64,000 nt of DNA, taken from the NCBI RefSeq assembly GCF_018596315.1, contig NZ_JAHEAG010000003.1:434001-498000 (forward strand), given 5' to 3'. Source of the stretch: Bradyrhizobium sp. SRL28. Its GTDB lineage: Bacteria > Pseudomonadota > Alphaproteobacteria > Rhizobiales > Xanthobacteraceae. Under the pieces are notes generated by a model, which saw only the letters and a list, made by a program, of their open reading frames with translations, had not been told where the DNA came from and ran no database searches. A program made the translations under genes and the position numbers. Below, in pieces: positions 1 to 8,459 of this stretch. Numbering within the stretch: position 1 is the first letter of the stretch; the number at the start of each line of letters is the position of its first letter.

Positions 1-1
1 C

Positions 2-439
2 TGGAGCGCGCGCTTCTCGCTGATCGTAGCCAATATCTGGCGCGGCATTCCCTTCGTCGCAATCTCGCTCTTGGCAGGCCTGCAGACGATCTCGCCCTCG
101 CTCTATGAGGCGGCTATGCTGGACGGCGCCAGTGCCTGGCAGCGCTTCCGCTACATCACCTTCCCGATGATGCTACCGATCTTGGCGATCGTGATGACGT
201 TCTCGATCATCTTTACCTTCACCGACTTCCAGCTCGTCTACGCCATCACCCGCGGCGGGCCGGTCAACTCAACGCATCTGCTCGCAACGCTCGCGTTCCA
301 GCGCGGTATCGCCGGCGGCGAGCTCGGCGAGGGTGCGGCGATCGCGGTGTCGATGATCCCGTTCCTCGTGTTCGCGACATTGTTCAGCTACTTCGGCCTC
401 GCGCGCCGCAAATGGCAGCAGGGAGAAGCCAATGACTGA
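2..439 (+). CDS. Sugar ABC transporter permease, MalF-type (5' partial)
   Basis: This is the C-terminal part of an inner-membrane permease of a carbohydrate ABC importer; the reading frame is open from the first bases, so the start lies outside the window. The visible protein has the cytoplasmic EAA loop (EAAMLDGASAWQRFRYITFP) that contacts the ATPase, followed by hydrophobic segments and a basic tail. Its stop overlaps the start of the second permease by 8 bases, as in MalF/MalG-type operons. The binding protein and ATPase must lie outside the window. Substrate is unknown. The family assignment is firm. Confidence 0.9.
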   Translation, partial: WSARFSLIVANIWRGIPFVAISLLAGLQTISPSLYEAAMLDGASAWQRFRYITFPMMLPILAIVMTFSIIFTFTDFQLVYAITRGGPVNSTHLLATLAFQRGIAGGELGEGAAIAVSMIPFLVFATLFSYFGLARRKWQQGEAND

Positions 440-1334
440 CGTAGCCGCCCAACCCGGTAACAGCAATGTCGCCAGCGCCACGCCGGATACGATGGCGTGG
501 GATTCCCGCGCGCGGCGGGTGATGATGATCTATCTGCCGCTGTCCTGCTTCGTGCTGATCCTGCTGTTCCCGTTCTACTGGATGGCGATCACCGCGTTCA
601 AACCGAACGCCGAGCTTCTGAACTTCAAGGAGCACAATCCGTTCTGGATCTCCTCGCCGACGCTCGCCCATATCAAGCATCTGCTGTTCAACACCGCCTA
701 TCCGACCTGGCTGAAGACCACGATGTTCGTGGCAATTGGCTCCACCTTCCTGTCGCTGTTTGCCTCTACGCTTGCAGCCTACGCGATCGAGCGCCTGCGC
801 TTCCGCGGCAGCCCTTACGTTGGCCTCGGCATCTATCTCGCCTATCTGGTGCCGCCTTCGATCCTGTTCATTCCGCTGGCCACCGTGATCGTGCAGTTCG
901 GCCTGTTCGACTCACCGATGGCGCTGATCCTGGTGTATCCGACCTTCCTGGTGCCGTTCTGCACCTGGCTTCTGATCGGCTATTTCAAGTCGATCCCGTA
1001 TGAGCTGGAGGAATGCGCGCTGGTGGACGGCGCCACACGGCTGCAGATCCTGCGGCGGATCACGCTGCCGCTCGCGGTGCCCGGCCTGATCTCGGCCGGC
1101 ATCTTCTCCTTCACGCTGTCGTGGAACGAGTTCATCTACGCGCTCGCCTTCATCCAGAGCGGCGCCAACAAGACGGTGCCGGTCGCGATCCTGACCGAGC
1201 TCGTCACCGGCGACGTCTACCAGTGGGGCGCGCTGATGGCAGGCTCGCTACTCGGCTCGCTGCCGGTCGCACTGTTTTATTCGCTGTTCGTGGATTACTA
1301 CGTGTCGTCGCTGACCGGCGCGGTGAAGGAATAG
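432..1334 (+). CDS. Carbohydrate ABC transporter permease, MalG-type
   Basis: A 300-residue inner-membrane permease, the usual length for MalG-like proteins. A polar N-terminus of about 30 residues precedes six predicted membrane segments. The EAA loop (EECALVDGATRLQILRRITL) lies near residues 190-215 and is the coupling site for the ABC ATPase. It overlaps the preceding permease by 8 bases, so the two are translationally coupled and should form a heterodimeric channel. The EAA-G signature and topology support the family. They do not reveal the sugar. Confidence 0.9.
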   Translation: MTDVAAQPGNSNVASATPDTMAWDSRARRVMMIYLPLSCFVLILLFPFYWMAITAFKPNAELLNFKEHNPFWISSPTLAHIKHLLFNTAYPTWLKTTMFVAIGSTFLSLFASTLAAYAIERLRFRGSPYVGLGIYLAYLVPPSILFIPLATVIVQFGLFDSPMALILVYPTFLVPFCTWLLIGYFKSIPYELEECALVDGATRLQILRRITLPLAVPGLISAGIFSFTLSWNEFIYALAFIQSGANKTVPVAILTELVTGDVYQWGALMAGSLLGSLPVALFYSLFVDYYVSSLTGAVKE

Positions 1335-1347
1335 CACCGCAACTTCA

Positions 1348-1507
1348 CCTCTCCCGCTTGCGGGGGTCGAGACGAGCGAACCTCGCTCTTAGGTCGTATC
1401 GCATCGCAAGATGCGATACGGGTGGGGTGGGGGAAGCTCTCTCCACACGGGCAGTGTGACTCGCGGAGACACCCCCACCCCAGCCCTCCCCGCAAGCGGG
1501 AGAGGGA
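1348..1507. repeat. Palindromic intergenic repeat with nested hairpin
   Basis: An inverted repeat whose arms (CTCTCCCGCTTGCGGG near 1349-1365 and CCCGCAAGCGGGAGAG near 1488-1504) could fold the whole segment into a long stem. Nested inside is a perfect 11-base stem (CGTATCGCATC at 1395-1405, its complement at 1410-1420) closed by a GCAA tetraloop. It sits between convergent genes (permease and tonB) and could also stop transcription from both sides. It resembles the dispersed non-coding repeats of Bradyrhizobium; that link is from memory. Confidence 0.7.
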
Positions 1508-1537
1508 ACAAATCCCTCCAGGGATGGCCATCCCACA

Positions 1538-2368
1538 TTACCGGATATAGAACGCCACCGGCGCGCTAAACGGCATTGAGGACTGCTTCACATCAGCAGG
1601 AAATGCGGGGAACGGCTGGGCACGGCGCACCATCGCCAGCGTCTCGGCATCCAGTTGCGAATGGCCGGACGAGCCGCCGAGGCTGACGGAAAGCACTCCG
1701 CCGCTGCGGCTGAGCGTGAAGCTGACCCGCGAGGTGCCCTGCTGGCCCGCGGACTTGGCGGCGGGCGGGTACTGCTTGAAGCGTTGCAGATGGGCTGCGA
1801 CCATCTGCCGATACGAGGCGAGGGCCGCCGCCGATGCGCCGGCGTTGGCGGCGGACGCGGCCGGCGCCTGGCGTTCGGCCTTGGGCGAGGCCGTCGTTCG
1901 CGGCGCAGGCGGCGCGTCGGAAGGCTTCTTCGCGTCCACGCGAACCACTTTGGGCTTTACTGGCGACGGCTTTTTCTCGGGCTCGACCTTGGCCGGCTCC
2001 GGCTTCGGCGGGGTCGGCTCGGTCTTCTGCTCCGGCGGGGCGACAACTTCCGGCTTCTCCTGCGGCGGCGTCGGCGCGATCTGTTCCTGGACTGCTTCCG
2101 CAGCCGCGGGCTCCGGCGGCGAGGCATCGGCCTGCTGCATGACCGGTCCCGGCGCGAGATCCGCTTGCGTCGGCTGTGGTGCGGTGGAAACCGGCGTCAT
2201 GTCCACCATGATCGCAGGCAGGGAAACACCGGGCACCGGCCGCTGCGTGTACCAGTTCAGCGCCAACGCGATCAGCGCAGCATGCGCGGCCGCGATCGCG
2301 AAAGCCGACGCACCCCAGCGCCGGGCGGAGGCCTGGTCGGAAACATCATGCAGCGCGAACGCGTTCAC
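1538..2368 (-). CDS. tonB: TonB energy-transducing protein
   Basis: A 276-residue TonB-family protein that would pass proton-motive energy from ExbB/ExbD to the heme receptor encoded upstream. It has one N-terminal membrane anchor (about residues 20-40), a long Pro/Lys/Glu-rich spacer (about 75-165) and a C-terminal TonB domain (about 185-276) with the YPPAAKSAGQQGTSRVSF region. The start is GTG. A CCGGAG ribosome site lies inside the end of exbD, and the genes are only 4 bases apart. It is the last gene of the minus-strand heme-uptake operon, so it is probably dedicated to that system. Confidence 0.93.
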   Translation of the reverse strand: MNAFALHDVSDQASARRWGASAFAIAAAHAALIALALNWYTQRPVPGVSLPAIMVDMTPVSTAPQPTQADLAPGPVMQQADASPPEPAAAEAVQEQIAPTPPQEKPEVVAPPEQKTEPTPPKPEPAKVEPEKKPSPVKPKVVRVDAKKPSDAPPAPRTTASPKAERQAPAASAANAGASAAALASYRQMVAAHLQRFKQYPPAAKSAGQQGTSRVSFTLSRSGGVLSVSLGGSSGHSQLDAETLAMVRRAQPFPAFPADVKQSSMPFSAPVAFYIR

Positions 2369-2372
2369 GGCG

Positions 2373-2816
2373 CTAGCTCCGGCCGTCGAGGCCGACCAGC
2401 GCGATCTTGAGGTAGCCGGCGTTGCGCAACAGGTTCATCACTTCCATGAGGTCGCCATAGCTGACGGCCTTGTCGGCGCGCAGATAGATACGTTCGTTCT
2501 TGTCGCTCTTGGTGGCGGCGTCGATGGTGGCCGTCAGCGTGTCGCGCGCGATGATGTCTTCGCCGACGGCAACCGACAGATCCGGCTTCACCGTGACGAA
2601 CACCGGCTTGTCCGGACGCGGCGACGGCTCGACCGCGCTGGCGGGAAGATTGACGCCGAGATCGACGGTTGCGAGGGGGGCGGCGACCATGAAGATGATC
2701 AGGAGCACCAGCATCACGTCGATGAACGGCGTGACGTTGATCTCGTGCGCCTCGACAAGATCGTCGCTGCCGCCACGCGCCCGGCCCCCGACCACGCTAC
2801 CCAGTTTGGCGCCCAT
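2373..2816 (-). CDS. exbD: Biopolymer transport protein ExbD
   Basis: A 147-residue ExbD: a short cytoplasmic N-terminus, one membrane helix containing the proton-carrying Asp (INVTPFIDVMLVLLIIFMVA region, about residues 27-46), and a periplasmic domain. It works with ExbB and TonB to energise outer-membrane receptors. It is 17 bases after exbB and 4 bases before tonB, in the order exbB-exbD-tonB, which fits a dedicated energising module for heme uptake. Confidence 0.95.
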   Translation of the reverse strand: MGAKLGSVVGGRARGGSDDLVEAHEINVTPFIDVMLVLLIIFMVAAPLATVDLGVNLPASAVEPSPRPDKPVFVTVKPDLSVAVGEDIIARDTLTATIDAATKSDKNERIYLRADKAVSYGDLMEVMNLLRNAGYLKIALVGLDGRS

Positions 2817-2833
2817 CGCTCACACTCCCTCGC

Positions 2834-3619
2834 TCACTCGGCGGCGCGCGCGAGGCGAAACGAACCGCGATCGCCCTCGCGGCTAATCAGGAGCAGCACC
2901 ATCGCCGAGGCGTCGCCGATCAGCGCGCGATGGGCCGTGATCGTGCGGGTGAGATGGTTGTAGATCACGACCGCCGGGATCGCCGCTACGAGACCTAGCG
3001 CGGTCGCCAGCAACGCCTCCGCGATGCCGGGAGCAACGACGGCCAGATTGGTGGTGTGGGCTTCGGAAATGCCGATGAACGAGTTCATGATGCCCCAGAC
3101 CGTTCCGAACAGGCCGACGAACGGCGCGGTGGCGCCGATGGTGGCGAGCACGCCGGTGCCGCGGGCGATCTGCCGCGACATCGCGGCCTCGACCCGCTCC
3201 AGCCGCAGCGCCACCCGCTCCTTGAGGCCGTCGTCGAAATGGCCGCCGGACAAGCTGGCCTCGCGCGCGGCGGACTGGATGATCTGCGCCACGGCATCGT
3301 TGCCGCCGCGGGTTTCTTGCTCGGCCTTGGCCAGCACCGTATCGGCTTCCAGCAGGCTCAGGCGGCGCCTGGCGGCTGCCGTCTTGCGGCGGACTTCAAT
3401 GGTCTTGGCAAGCCAGATCGTCCAGGTCACCAGCGAGGCGAAGGCAAGTCCCACCATGACCGCCTGCACCACGATGTCCGCATTCAGGAACATGTTCCAG
3501 GGCGACAGGTTGCGCGGCAGCAGCGCAACGTCAGTGGCGGCGAGCGCCACGCCCGGAAAGGCGGCCACACCGGCCGCGCCACACCAACGGATCATAATGT
3601 CCAGCACTGTTCGCTGCAT
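2834..3619 (-). CDS. exbB: TonB-system proton channel protein ExbB
   Basis: A 261-residue ExbB of the MotA/TolQ/ExbB family. It has an N-terminal segment resembling a signal sequence, a first membrane helix at about residues 40-60, a cytoplasmic region, and the conserved C-terminal pair of helices with GTVWGIMNSFIGI and the GLVAAIPAVVIYN motif. The reading frame is open further upstream, but the ATG at 3619 follows a strong GGGAGGTGG ribosome site and gives the normal family length, so I chose it. It begins 31 bases after hutX. Confidence 0.93.
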   Translation of the reverse strand: MQRTVLDIMIRWCGAAGVAAFPGVALAATDVALLPRNLSPWNMFLNADIVVQAVMVGLAFASLVTWTIWLAKTIEVRRKTAAARRRLSLLEADTVLAKAEQETRGGNDAVAQIIQSAAREASLSGGHFDDGLKERVALRLERVEAAMSRQIARGTGVLATIGATAPFVGLFGTVWGIMNSFIGISEAHTTNLAVVAPGIAEALLATALGLVAAIPAVVIYNHLTRTITAHRALIGDASAMVLLLISREGDRGSFRLARAAE

Positions 3620-3650
3620 GGCCACCTCCCGGACTGACAATGCGGATCGG

Positions 3651-4166
3651 CTACGCCGCGCGGGCGGGCGCGATCCTTTCGGCCAACGTGTGAAAGCGTT
3701 GCAACTGGTCCCCGCGCAGCGCGCGCGTCTCGTCGCGGCCGACGAACACCTTGAACATGATGCCGCCGTCCACATTGATGAACGCGATGAAGGCCGACGC
3801 CTTGCCCATGAAGGGCCGCTCGACGAAAGCGACAGCCGCGCAGCGTTCGTGACGAAGATGGCCGTGAAGCCCCTTTGGCTGCATCAGGTTGAAATAGCCG
3901 CGGCCAACCTCGCCCGCCGGGATGGAGCCGGTGAATTCGAAGATCGCATCATCAGTGTGGACGATCAGCGTCACCTCGCCCCATTGCGCGACGTCGTTCA
4001 TCGCGGCGCCAAACTCGCTGCCGCCGCCGATGCGCACCATCGTTTCCGGCAGTGCCTCGAGCACGGCGCGCGGCGTAACCTTGCGGTCCCGCGCCACGTC
4101 CTCGATGACAGCACCGGGATTCTCCGCCATATAGGCCTTGAGGTCGGCTAGGTCCGTGCTCAACAT
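3651..4166 (-). CDS. hutX: Cytosolic heme carrier, HutX/HugX family
   Basis: A 171-residue protein of the HutX/HuvX family, which binds heme in the cytosol and hands it to heme-degrading enzymes. Recognisable blocks are the N-terminal helix region with RDRKVTPRAVLEALP and the central WGEVTLIVHTDDAIFEF and GYFNLMQPKGLHGHLRHE segments. It lies 13 bases after the heme monooxygenase gene and before exbB, inside the heme-uptake operon. Context and sequence agree. Heme binding itself is inferred. Confidence 0.88.
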   Translation of the reverse strand: MLSTDLADLKAYMAENPGAVIEDVARDRKVTPRAVLEALPETMVRIGGGSEFGAAMNDVAQWGEVTLIVHTDDAIFEFTGSIPAGEVGRGYFNLMQPKGLHGHLRHERCAAVAFVERPFMGKASAFIAFINVDGGIMFKVFVGRDETRALRGDQLQRFHTLAERIAPARAA

Positions 4167-4179
4167 CGCACCCTCCCCG

Positions 4180-4515
4180 TCAAGCGGCGGCGCTGGACTT
4201 GCGCTCGCTCAGGATCACTTCAAATCCTTCAAACTTGGGATGGCCGAGATAGAGGCTTTCACCGGTCTTGTTGTCGGCGCGGGCGTGGGCGCGGCGGAAC
4301 TCTTCCGATTTGGTCCAGGCTTCGAACGCGGCCTTGTCGACCCAGACCGTATGCGACGAATACAGCGTGTGATCGTCGGCGACGGGTCCCTTGAGCAGGT
4401 GAAACTCGACGAAGCCGGCCATGCTGCTGAGATAGGACTCGCGCGTGCGCCAGACGGTCTCGAAGGCCGCTTCGGAGCCAATCTTCACCTGGAACCGGTT
4501 CATTGCGATAAACAT
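4180..4515 (-). CDS. Heme-degrading monooxygenase, IsdG/HmuQ-HmuD type
   Basis: A 111-residue ABM-fold protein. Counting from the ATG at 4515 (after an AAGGAG site) it has Asn6, Trp67 (in KAAFEAW) and His77 (in EEFRRAH). This matches the Asn/Trp/His catalytic arrangement of IsdG-type enzymes, in which His is the axial heme ligand. It should open the heme ring to release iron. Bradyrhizobium japonicum has two such enzymes, HmuQ and HmuD; I cannot say which one this corresponds to. It sits between hmuR and hutX. A longer upstream frame exists but lacks a ribosome site. Confidence 0.9.
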   Translation of the reverse strand: MFIAMNRFQVKIGSEAAFETVWRTRESYLSSMAGFVEFHLLKGPVADDHTLYSSHTVWVDKAAFEAWTKSEEFRRAHARADNKTGESLYLGHPKFEGFEVILSERKSSAAA

Positions 4516-4650
4516 TTCAAAATCTCCTTGCTGCGTTGCTGGGTGCGCCTGGCGTACCGTTTGAGTTGGTTGGAAACACGCATGCACCGAAGCCGCGCTG
4601 GAGCATCAGCGCGGCCCGGTGCAACTTGATCGGTTTGTCAGCTCGTCGAA

Positions 4651-7020
4651 CTAAACTCCGCCAAAGTGAATTTTCAATCCGGCCTTGTAGACCCTGCCCG
4701 GTCCGGGGCTCGACCACAACACGTCGTTCTGCGTGGTGCCGTCGCTGGAACTGCCGGGGATGGCGTAAGGCCGGTAATACTGGTTCAAGAGATTGTCGAT
4801 CGAGGCCGAGAACACAATGTCCTTGGTCGCGTTCCAGGTCAGGTACAGATTGACCAGCTCATACCCGGTCGCGGGCAGATAGCCGGCGGGCACGTCGTTG
4901 TTGGCGCCGAACGAGGACCACTGCGCGGCCAGGATCAGCCTGCGGTCGAGCAGCCGCACGCCGCCGGTTGTCGTGATCTTGCGCGGCGTGATGGTCGCGA
5001 GCCCAATATTGGTCGCGACGTTCTTGCCACGGATCAGGTGGCCGGCGAGGCCGACATACCACAGGCCGGCGTCATACACCGTCTCGGCCTCGATGCCCTC
5101 GATCCGCGCCTGTGCGATGTTCTGGTACTGGAAGAACTGGCTGAAGAGGCCCGGGGTAGGGAAGAGGATGGGCGGCCGCGGCGTCGATCCAACGAGATCG
5201 ATATAGTCGCTGACATCGTTACGGAACACGTTGAACTTGCCGCGGAAGCTGTCGTTGGCGCTGAAGATGTTGTCATACTTCAGGTTGATGCCGACTTCCT
5301 TGTTCTTGCCGACCTCCGGCCGCAGACTTGGATTCGGCAGGAAACAGAACAATCCGACCGTACCACCCGGGCAGGGAAAGAACGGAGGGCCGCCGCCGGT
5401 CGCGTGCTCGCCGGCAATCAGCGTTTCCGTGATCGAGGGCGCACGATAGCCTTCGGCATAGCTGACATAGGGCGTGAAACCCGCCACCGGCGTCACACCG
5501 ATGGTGATCTTCGGCGAGAAGCGGTCGCCGCCGCCACCGGTTGCCACCGTCGGCGAGTGAAGCTCGTAGCGGTCGTAGCGGATCGCGCTGACCGCCTCGA
5601 ACCAGGTCGAATAATTCTGCTTCAACTGCGCGAAGCCGCCGGAAACGGTGCGCAGGCCGCCGGGCGTGGTGATGTTGGAGTTGCCACGGCTGTCGGATGT
5701 TCTCACGTCATCCTGGAAGGCATCGATGCCGAACGTAACCGCGTTCCGCCAGTCGCCGACATTGAAGCGCGTCGTATTGTAGACGTCGATCCCGAGCGTA
5801 TCGATCACATAGCCGCGCTTGTCGCCGACGCAGCCGGAGACGTTATTGCCGACGTTACCGGCGCCGCAAAAGGCGGCCCCGCCGGTGCTAATATGAGCGG
5901 TTTTGATCTGGTCGTTATCGGTGCGATTGCCGTAGAGCGACAGATTCCAGTCCCACAGATTGTCGTCCGGCTTGCTGTATTTCCAGGTGAGCGTGCCGGT
6001 GTAGTTCTTGGCGTCGGACGCATAGACCGACGACCCCTGGAAGAGTGCGCGCTGCGCCGCGGTCAGAACCGGCCCGCGATTGAACTGGCCGATGCTGTAC
6101 TGGTAGTCCTGAAAGATGCCGCCGAGCTTGATCTCGTGGCCGTCAGCCGGCCGTACCGTGACCTTCATCAGGCCGGCCGCGATCTCGTTACCGGTATTGC
6201 CGATCTCAGTACCGTTGCCGTCCTTGTAGTTGCCCTGCGTGCGGTAGACCGCGCCGCCGAACACATCGACATCGGGATTGACGCGCACGCCGCCGAAGAT
6301 CGAGCCGAGGCCGCGAGCGCTGTTGGTACCGCCGGAGCCGGTCATATCAACGCCCCAGCGCTCGCCCGGGCGCACGACGTCGTTGATATCCTTGGTGCGG
6401 AACGAGACCACGCCGCCGATCGCGCCGGAGCCGTAGATGTTCGCGGTCGGGCCGCGCACGATGTCGACGCCGCCGACCAGTTCGGGATCGAGGAAGAACG
6501 AGCCGTTGGCATTGTGGCCGGTCCGCTGATAGTTCTGCCGCGCGCCGTCGACGACAACAGCGACGCGGCCGAAATCCTGCAGGCCGCGGATGTTGATGAC
6601 GGTCGAGGGGTCGTCGCCGCGCTCCTGGAACGAAACACCTGGCACGTTGTAGAAGATATCGGACAGCCGGTTCGGCTGCAGGCCCTGGATCTGCTCGAGC
6701 GTCACCACGCTGACGGGAGCCAGCGCGTCGATCGCGCGCTCCTCGGTCTTCGAGGCCGCTACCGTGATCGTATCGAGCGATTGCACCGGTCCAGCGCCGA
6801 TCTGCGCCATCGCATTCCTGACGGGCGTCGGGGCTTGCTGCGCCTGCTGCGGCTTGGCTTGCTGGCGCTTGGCTTGCTTCTGTTTCTTCTGCTCCGAAGA
6901 GCGCGTAATCGTCTCCGCGTCGAGCGCCTGCGCGAACGCCGCGCCTGACGACATCAATGCGAACGAAAATGCCGACGCGCCCAAAACCAAGGCGCGCGAA
7001 TGCCTGACCCCGAAAGCCAT
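4651..7020 (-). CDS. hmuR: TonB-dependent heme/hemoglobin receptor
   Basis: A 789-residue outer-membrane receptor. The ATG at 7020 begins a signal peptide ending near GAAFA. A Gln/Lys-rich linker follows, then a TonB box (DTITVAASK), the plug domain (about residues 95-210) and a 22-strand barrel. The heme-receptor signature YRAP, a His in GEHATGG and NPSLRPE occur in the expected order, and the barrel ends in a terminal aromatic-rich strand (LKIHFGGV). It is the first gene of the minus-strand operon and is divergent from hemP-hmuTUV, with an ICE-like palindrome between them. Iron regulation is therefore likely. Confidence 0.93.
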   Translation of the reverse strand: MAFGVRHSRALVLGASAFSFALMSSGAAFAQALDAETITRSSEQKKQKQAKRQQAKPQQAQQAPTPVRNAMAQIGAGPVQSLDTITVAASKTEERAIDALAPVSVVTLEQIQGLQPNRLSDIFYNVPGVSFQERGDDPSTVINIRGLQDFGRVAVVVDGARQNYQRTGHNANGSFFLDPELVGGVDIVRGPTANIYGSGAIGGVVSFRTKDINDVVRPGERWGVDMTGSGGTNSARGLGSIFGGVRVNPDVDVFGGAVYRTQGNYKDGNGTEIGNTGNEIAAGLMKVTVRPADGHEIKLGGIFQDYQYSIGQFNRGPVLTAAQRALFQGSSVYASDAKNYTGTLTWKYSKPDDNLWDWNLSLYGNRTDNDQIKTAHISTGGAAFCGAGNVGNNVSGCVGDKRGYVIDTLGIDVYNTTRFNVGDWRNAVTFGIDAFQDDVRTSDSRGNSNITTPGGLRTVSGGFAQLKQNYSTWFEAVSAIRYDRYELHSPTVATGGGGDRFSPKITIGVTPVAGFTPYVSYAEGYRAPSITETLIAGEHATGGGPPFFPCPGGTVGLFCFLPNPSLRPEVGKNKEVGINLKYDNIFSANDSFRGKFNVFRNDVSDYIDLVGSTPRPPILFPTPGLFSQFFQYQNIAQARIEGIEAETVYDAGLWYVGLAGHLIRGKNVATNIGLATITPRKITTTGGVRLLDRRLILAAQWSSFGANNDVPAGYLPATGYELVNLYLTWNATKDIVFSASIDNLLNQYYRPYAIPGSSSDGTTQNDVLWSSPGPGRVYKAGLKIHFGGV

Positions 7021-7182
7021 ATTGCCCCAACCTGTTGTTCTGTCTCTTGGGTTTGGCTGGCGGGAGCCGCGGTGATGAGCGGCTGCTTGCTGGCTACCAA
7101 TTTCTCGCGACCGGGCACCCCCGCTCGTATCGCGTCTATCTTGGTTACGCCGCGTTGCGGAACCGGTCAATAATGCCAGGGC

Positions 7183-7207
7183 GCACTTTATATCGATTGT
7201 AAAGTGC
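7183..7207. promoter_or_regulatory. Candidate iron-control (ICE/Irr-type) operator
   Basis: A perfect inverted repeat, GCACTTTA and TAAAGTGC separated by 9 bases, in the gap between hmuR and hemP. Its inner 17 bases (7187-7203, TTTATATCGATTGTAAA) match the Irr-box pattern TTTAGAA-N3-TTCTAAA at 11 of 14 fixed positions, as I recall that consensus. It lies 72 bases before the hemP start and 163 bases before hmuR. B. japonicum is known to have an iron control element between these divergent heme genes. Confidence 0.65.
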
Positions 7208-7278
7208 AGCAGTTGGATTGCGCGTCGATCAAATTATACAAGCAGCTGTTCGGGAACATTGGGGACACAACAGCAATT

Positions 7279-7485
7279 ATGGCGGCACCTTCAGGAGATA
7301 ATGTCGGAGGCGCCGGAAAACGTTCCGAAAATCCGTCGCCTGCGACGCGCCTTCTCACCATGAACGGCAGCCGGATCGACAGCCGCGAGCTGTTCGCGAC
7401 CGAGCGCGAAATCATCATCGCGCATGGCGAGGACAACTACCGCTTGCGGCTGACGTCGCAGAACAAGCTGATCCTGACCAAATGA
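7279..7485 (+). CDS. hemP: Hemin uptake protein HemP
   Basis: A 68-residue protein; the second half (NGSRIDSRELFATEREIII followed by HGEDNYRLRLTSQNKLILTK) is the conserved HemP domain. HemP proteins accompany bacterial heme-uptake genes and are needed for, or regulate, heme import; the mechanism is not settled. The ATG at 7279 follows a GGGGA site and was preferred over an upstream in-frame codon because it gives the normal family length. Its stop overlaps the ATG at 7482 in the hmuT frame. Confidence 0.88.
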   Translation: MAAPSGDNVGGAGKRSENPSPATRLLTMNGSRIDSRELFATEREIIIAHGEDNYRLRLTSQNKLILTK

Positions 7486-7505
7486 CCCGACCAGGTGAAC
7501 CGGTA

Positions 7506-8459
7506 ATGGCATTTTGTCGCACGCTCGCATTGTCGGCCGCCGCGGGTGCTTTCCTGCTTGGCGGCACAGCACTCGCCGCGGGCATTACGGTGCATGATGC
7601 ACGTAACCGCGACGTCACCATCAGCGATCCCGCGCGAATCGTCTCGATCGGCGGCGCGATTACAGAAATCCTCTACGCGCTCGGTTTCGAGGACCGCCTT
7701 GCCGGCGTGGACTCCACCAGCTTCTATCCGCCCGCGGCGCTGCGCGACAAGCCGAACGTCGGCTATATGCGCCAGCTTTCGGCCGAGGGCGTTCTTGGGC
7801 TCAATCCCTCGCTGGTGCTGGCGGTGCAGGGATCCGGTCCGAAGGAAACCATGGACGTGCTGGAGGCAGCCAAGGTGCCGCTGGTGCTGGTGCCCGAAAC
7901 CTTTTCGGAAGCGGGACTGATCGACAAGATCAAGCTGGTCGGTCACGCCATGGGCGCGGACAAGCGCGCTGAATGCCTGACGGCGGCGGTCGCCGGCGAT
8001 CTGGCCCAGCTGCGGGAGCTGCGCGCCAAGGTGACCAAGCCGGTCCGCGTGATGTTCGTGATGTCGCTGCTGAACGGCCGCGCGATGGCCGCCGGCCACA
8101 AGACTGCTGCGAACGAGATCATTGCACTGGCCGGCGGTGTCAACGCCATCGACGGCTATGACGGCTACAAGATCATCAATGACGAGGCGATCGTCGCAGC
8201 CAAACCCGACGTGGTGCTTTCGATCCAGCGCGGCAAGGACTCGGTGGCCGCGGAAGCCGTGTATGTCCACCCCGCCTTCGCGCTGACCCCGGTCGCGGCC
8301 AACAAGACCTTTATCTCCATGGAAGGCCTCTATCTGCTCGGCTTCGGCCCGCGTACGGCAGCCGCAGCGCGCGATCTCTCGGTCAAGCTCTATCCGGCGC
8401 TGGCGCCTCAGGCGGAGAAGTTCAAGCCCGCGGCACTCACCGCCGATTGCCGGCAATGA
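7506..8459 (+). CDS. hmuT: Periplasmic heme-binding protein of ABC importer
   Basis: A 317-residue solute-binding protein with a Sec signal peptide (MAFCRTLALSAAAGAFLLGG, cleaved near ALAA) and a two-lobed fold. The family's start strand RIVSIGGAITEILYALG and the ligand-loop region GYMRQLSAEGVLGLNPSLVL are visible. It receives heme from the outer-membrane receptor and delivers it to HmuUV. I chose the ATG at 7506, which follows AGGTGA and begins at the signal peptide; an in-frame ATG at 7482 overlaps hemP. Its stop overlaps hmuU (ATGA). Confidence 0.93.
   Translation: MAFCRTLALSAAAGAFLLGGTALAAGITVHDARNRDVTISDPARIVSIGGAITEILYALGFEDRLAGVDSTSFYPPAALRDKPNVGYMRQLSAEGVLGLNPSLVLAVQGSGPKETMDVLEAAKVPLVLVPETFSEAGLIDKIKLVGHAMGADKRAECLTAAVAGDLAQLRELRAKVTKPVRVMFVMSLLNGRAMAAGHKTAANEIIALAGGVNAIDGYDGYKIINDEAIVAAKPDVVLSIQRGKDSVAAEAVYVHPAFALTPVAANKTFISMEGLYLLGFGPRTAAAARDLSVKLYPALAPQAEKFKPAALTADCRQ

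Noticed and set aside
4666..6948. A 760-codon plus-strand frame inside hmuR
   Set aside because: Antisense shadow of the receptor gene with a low-complexity Arg/Ala/Asp composition; no motif or start signal.
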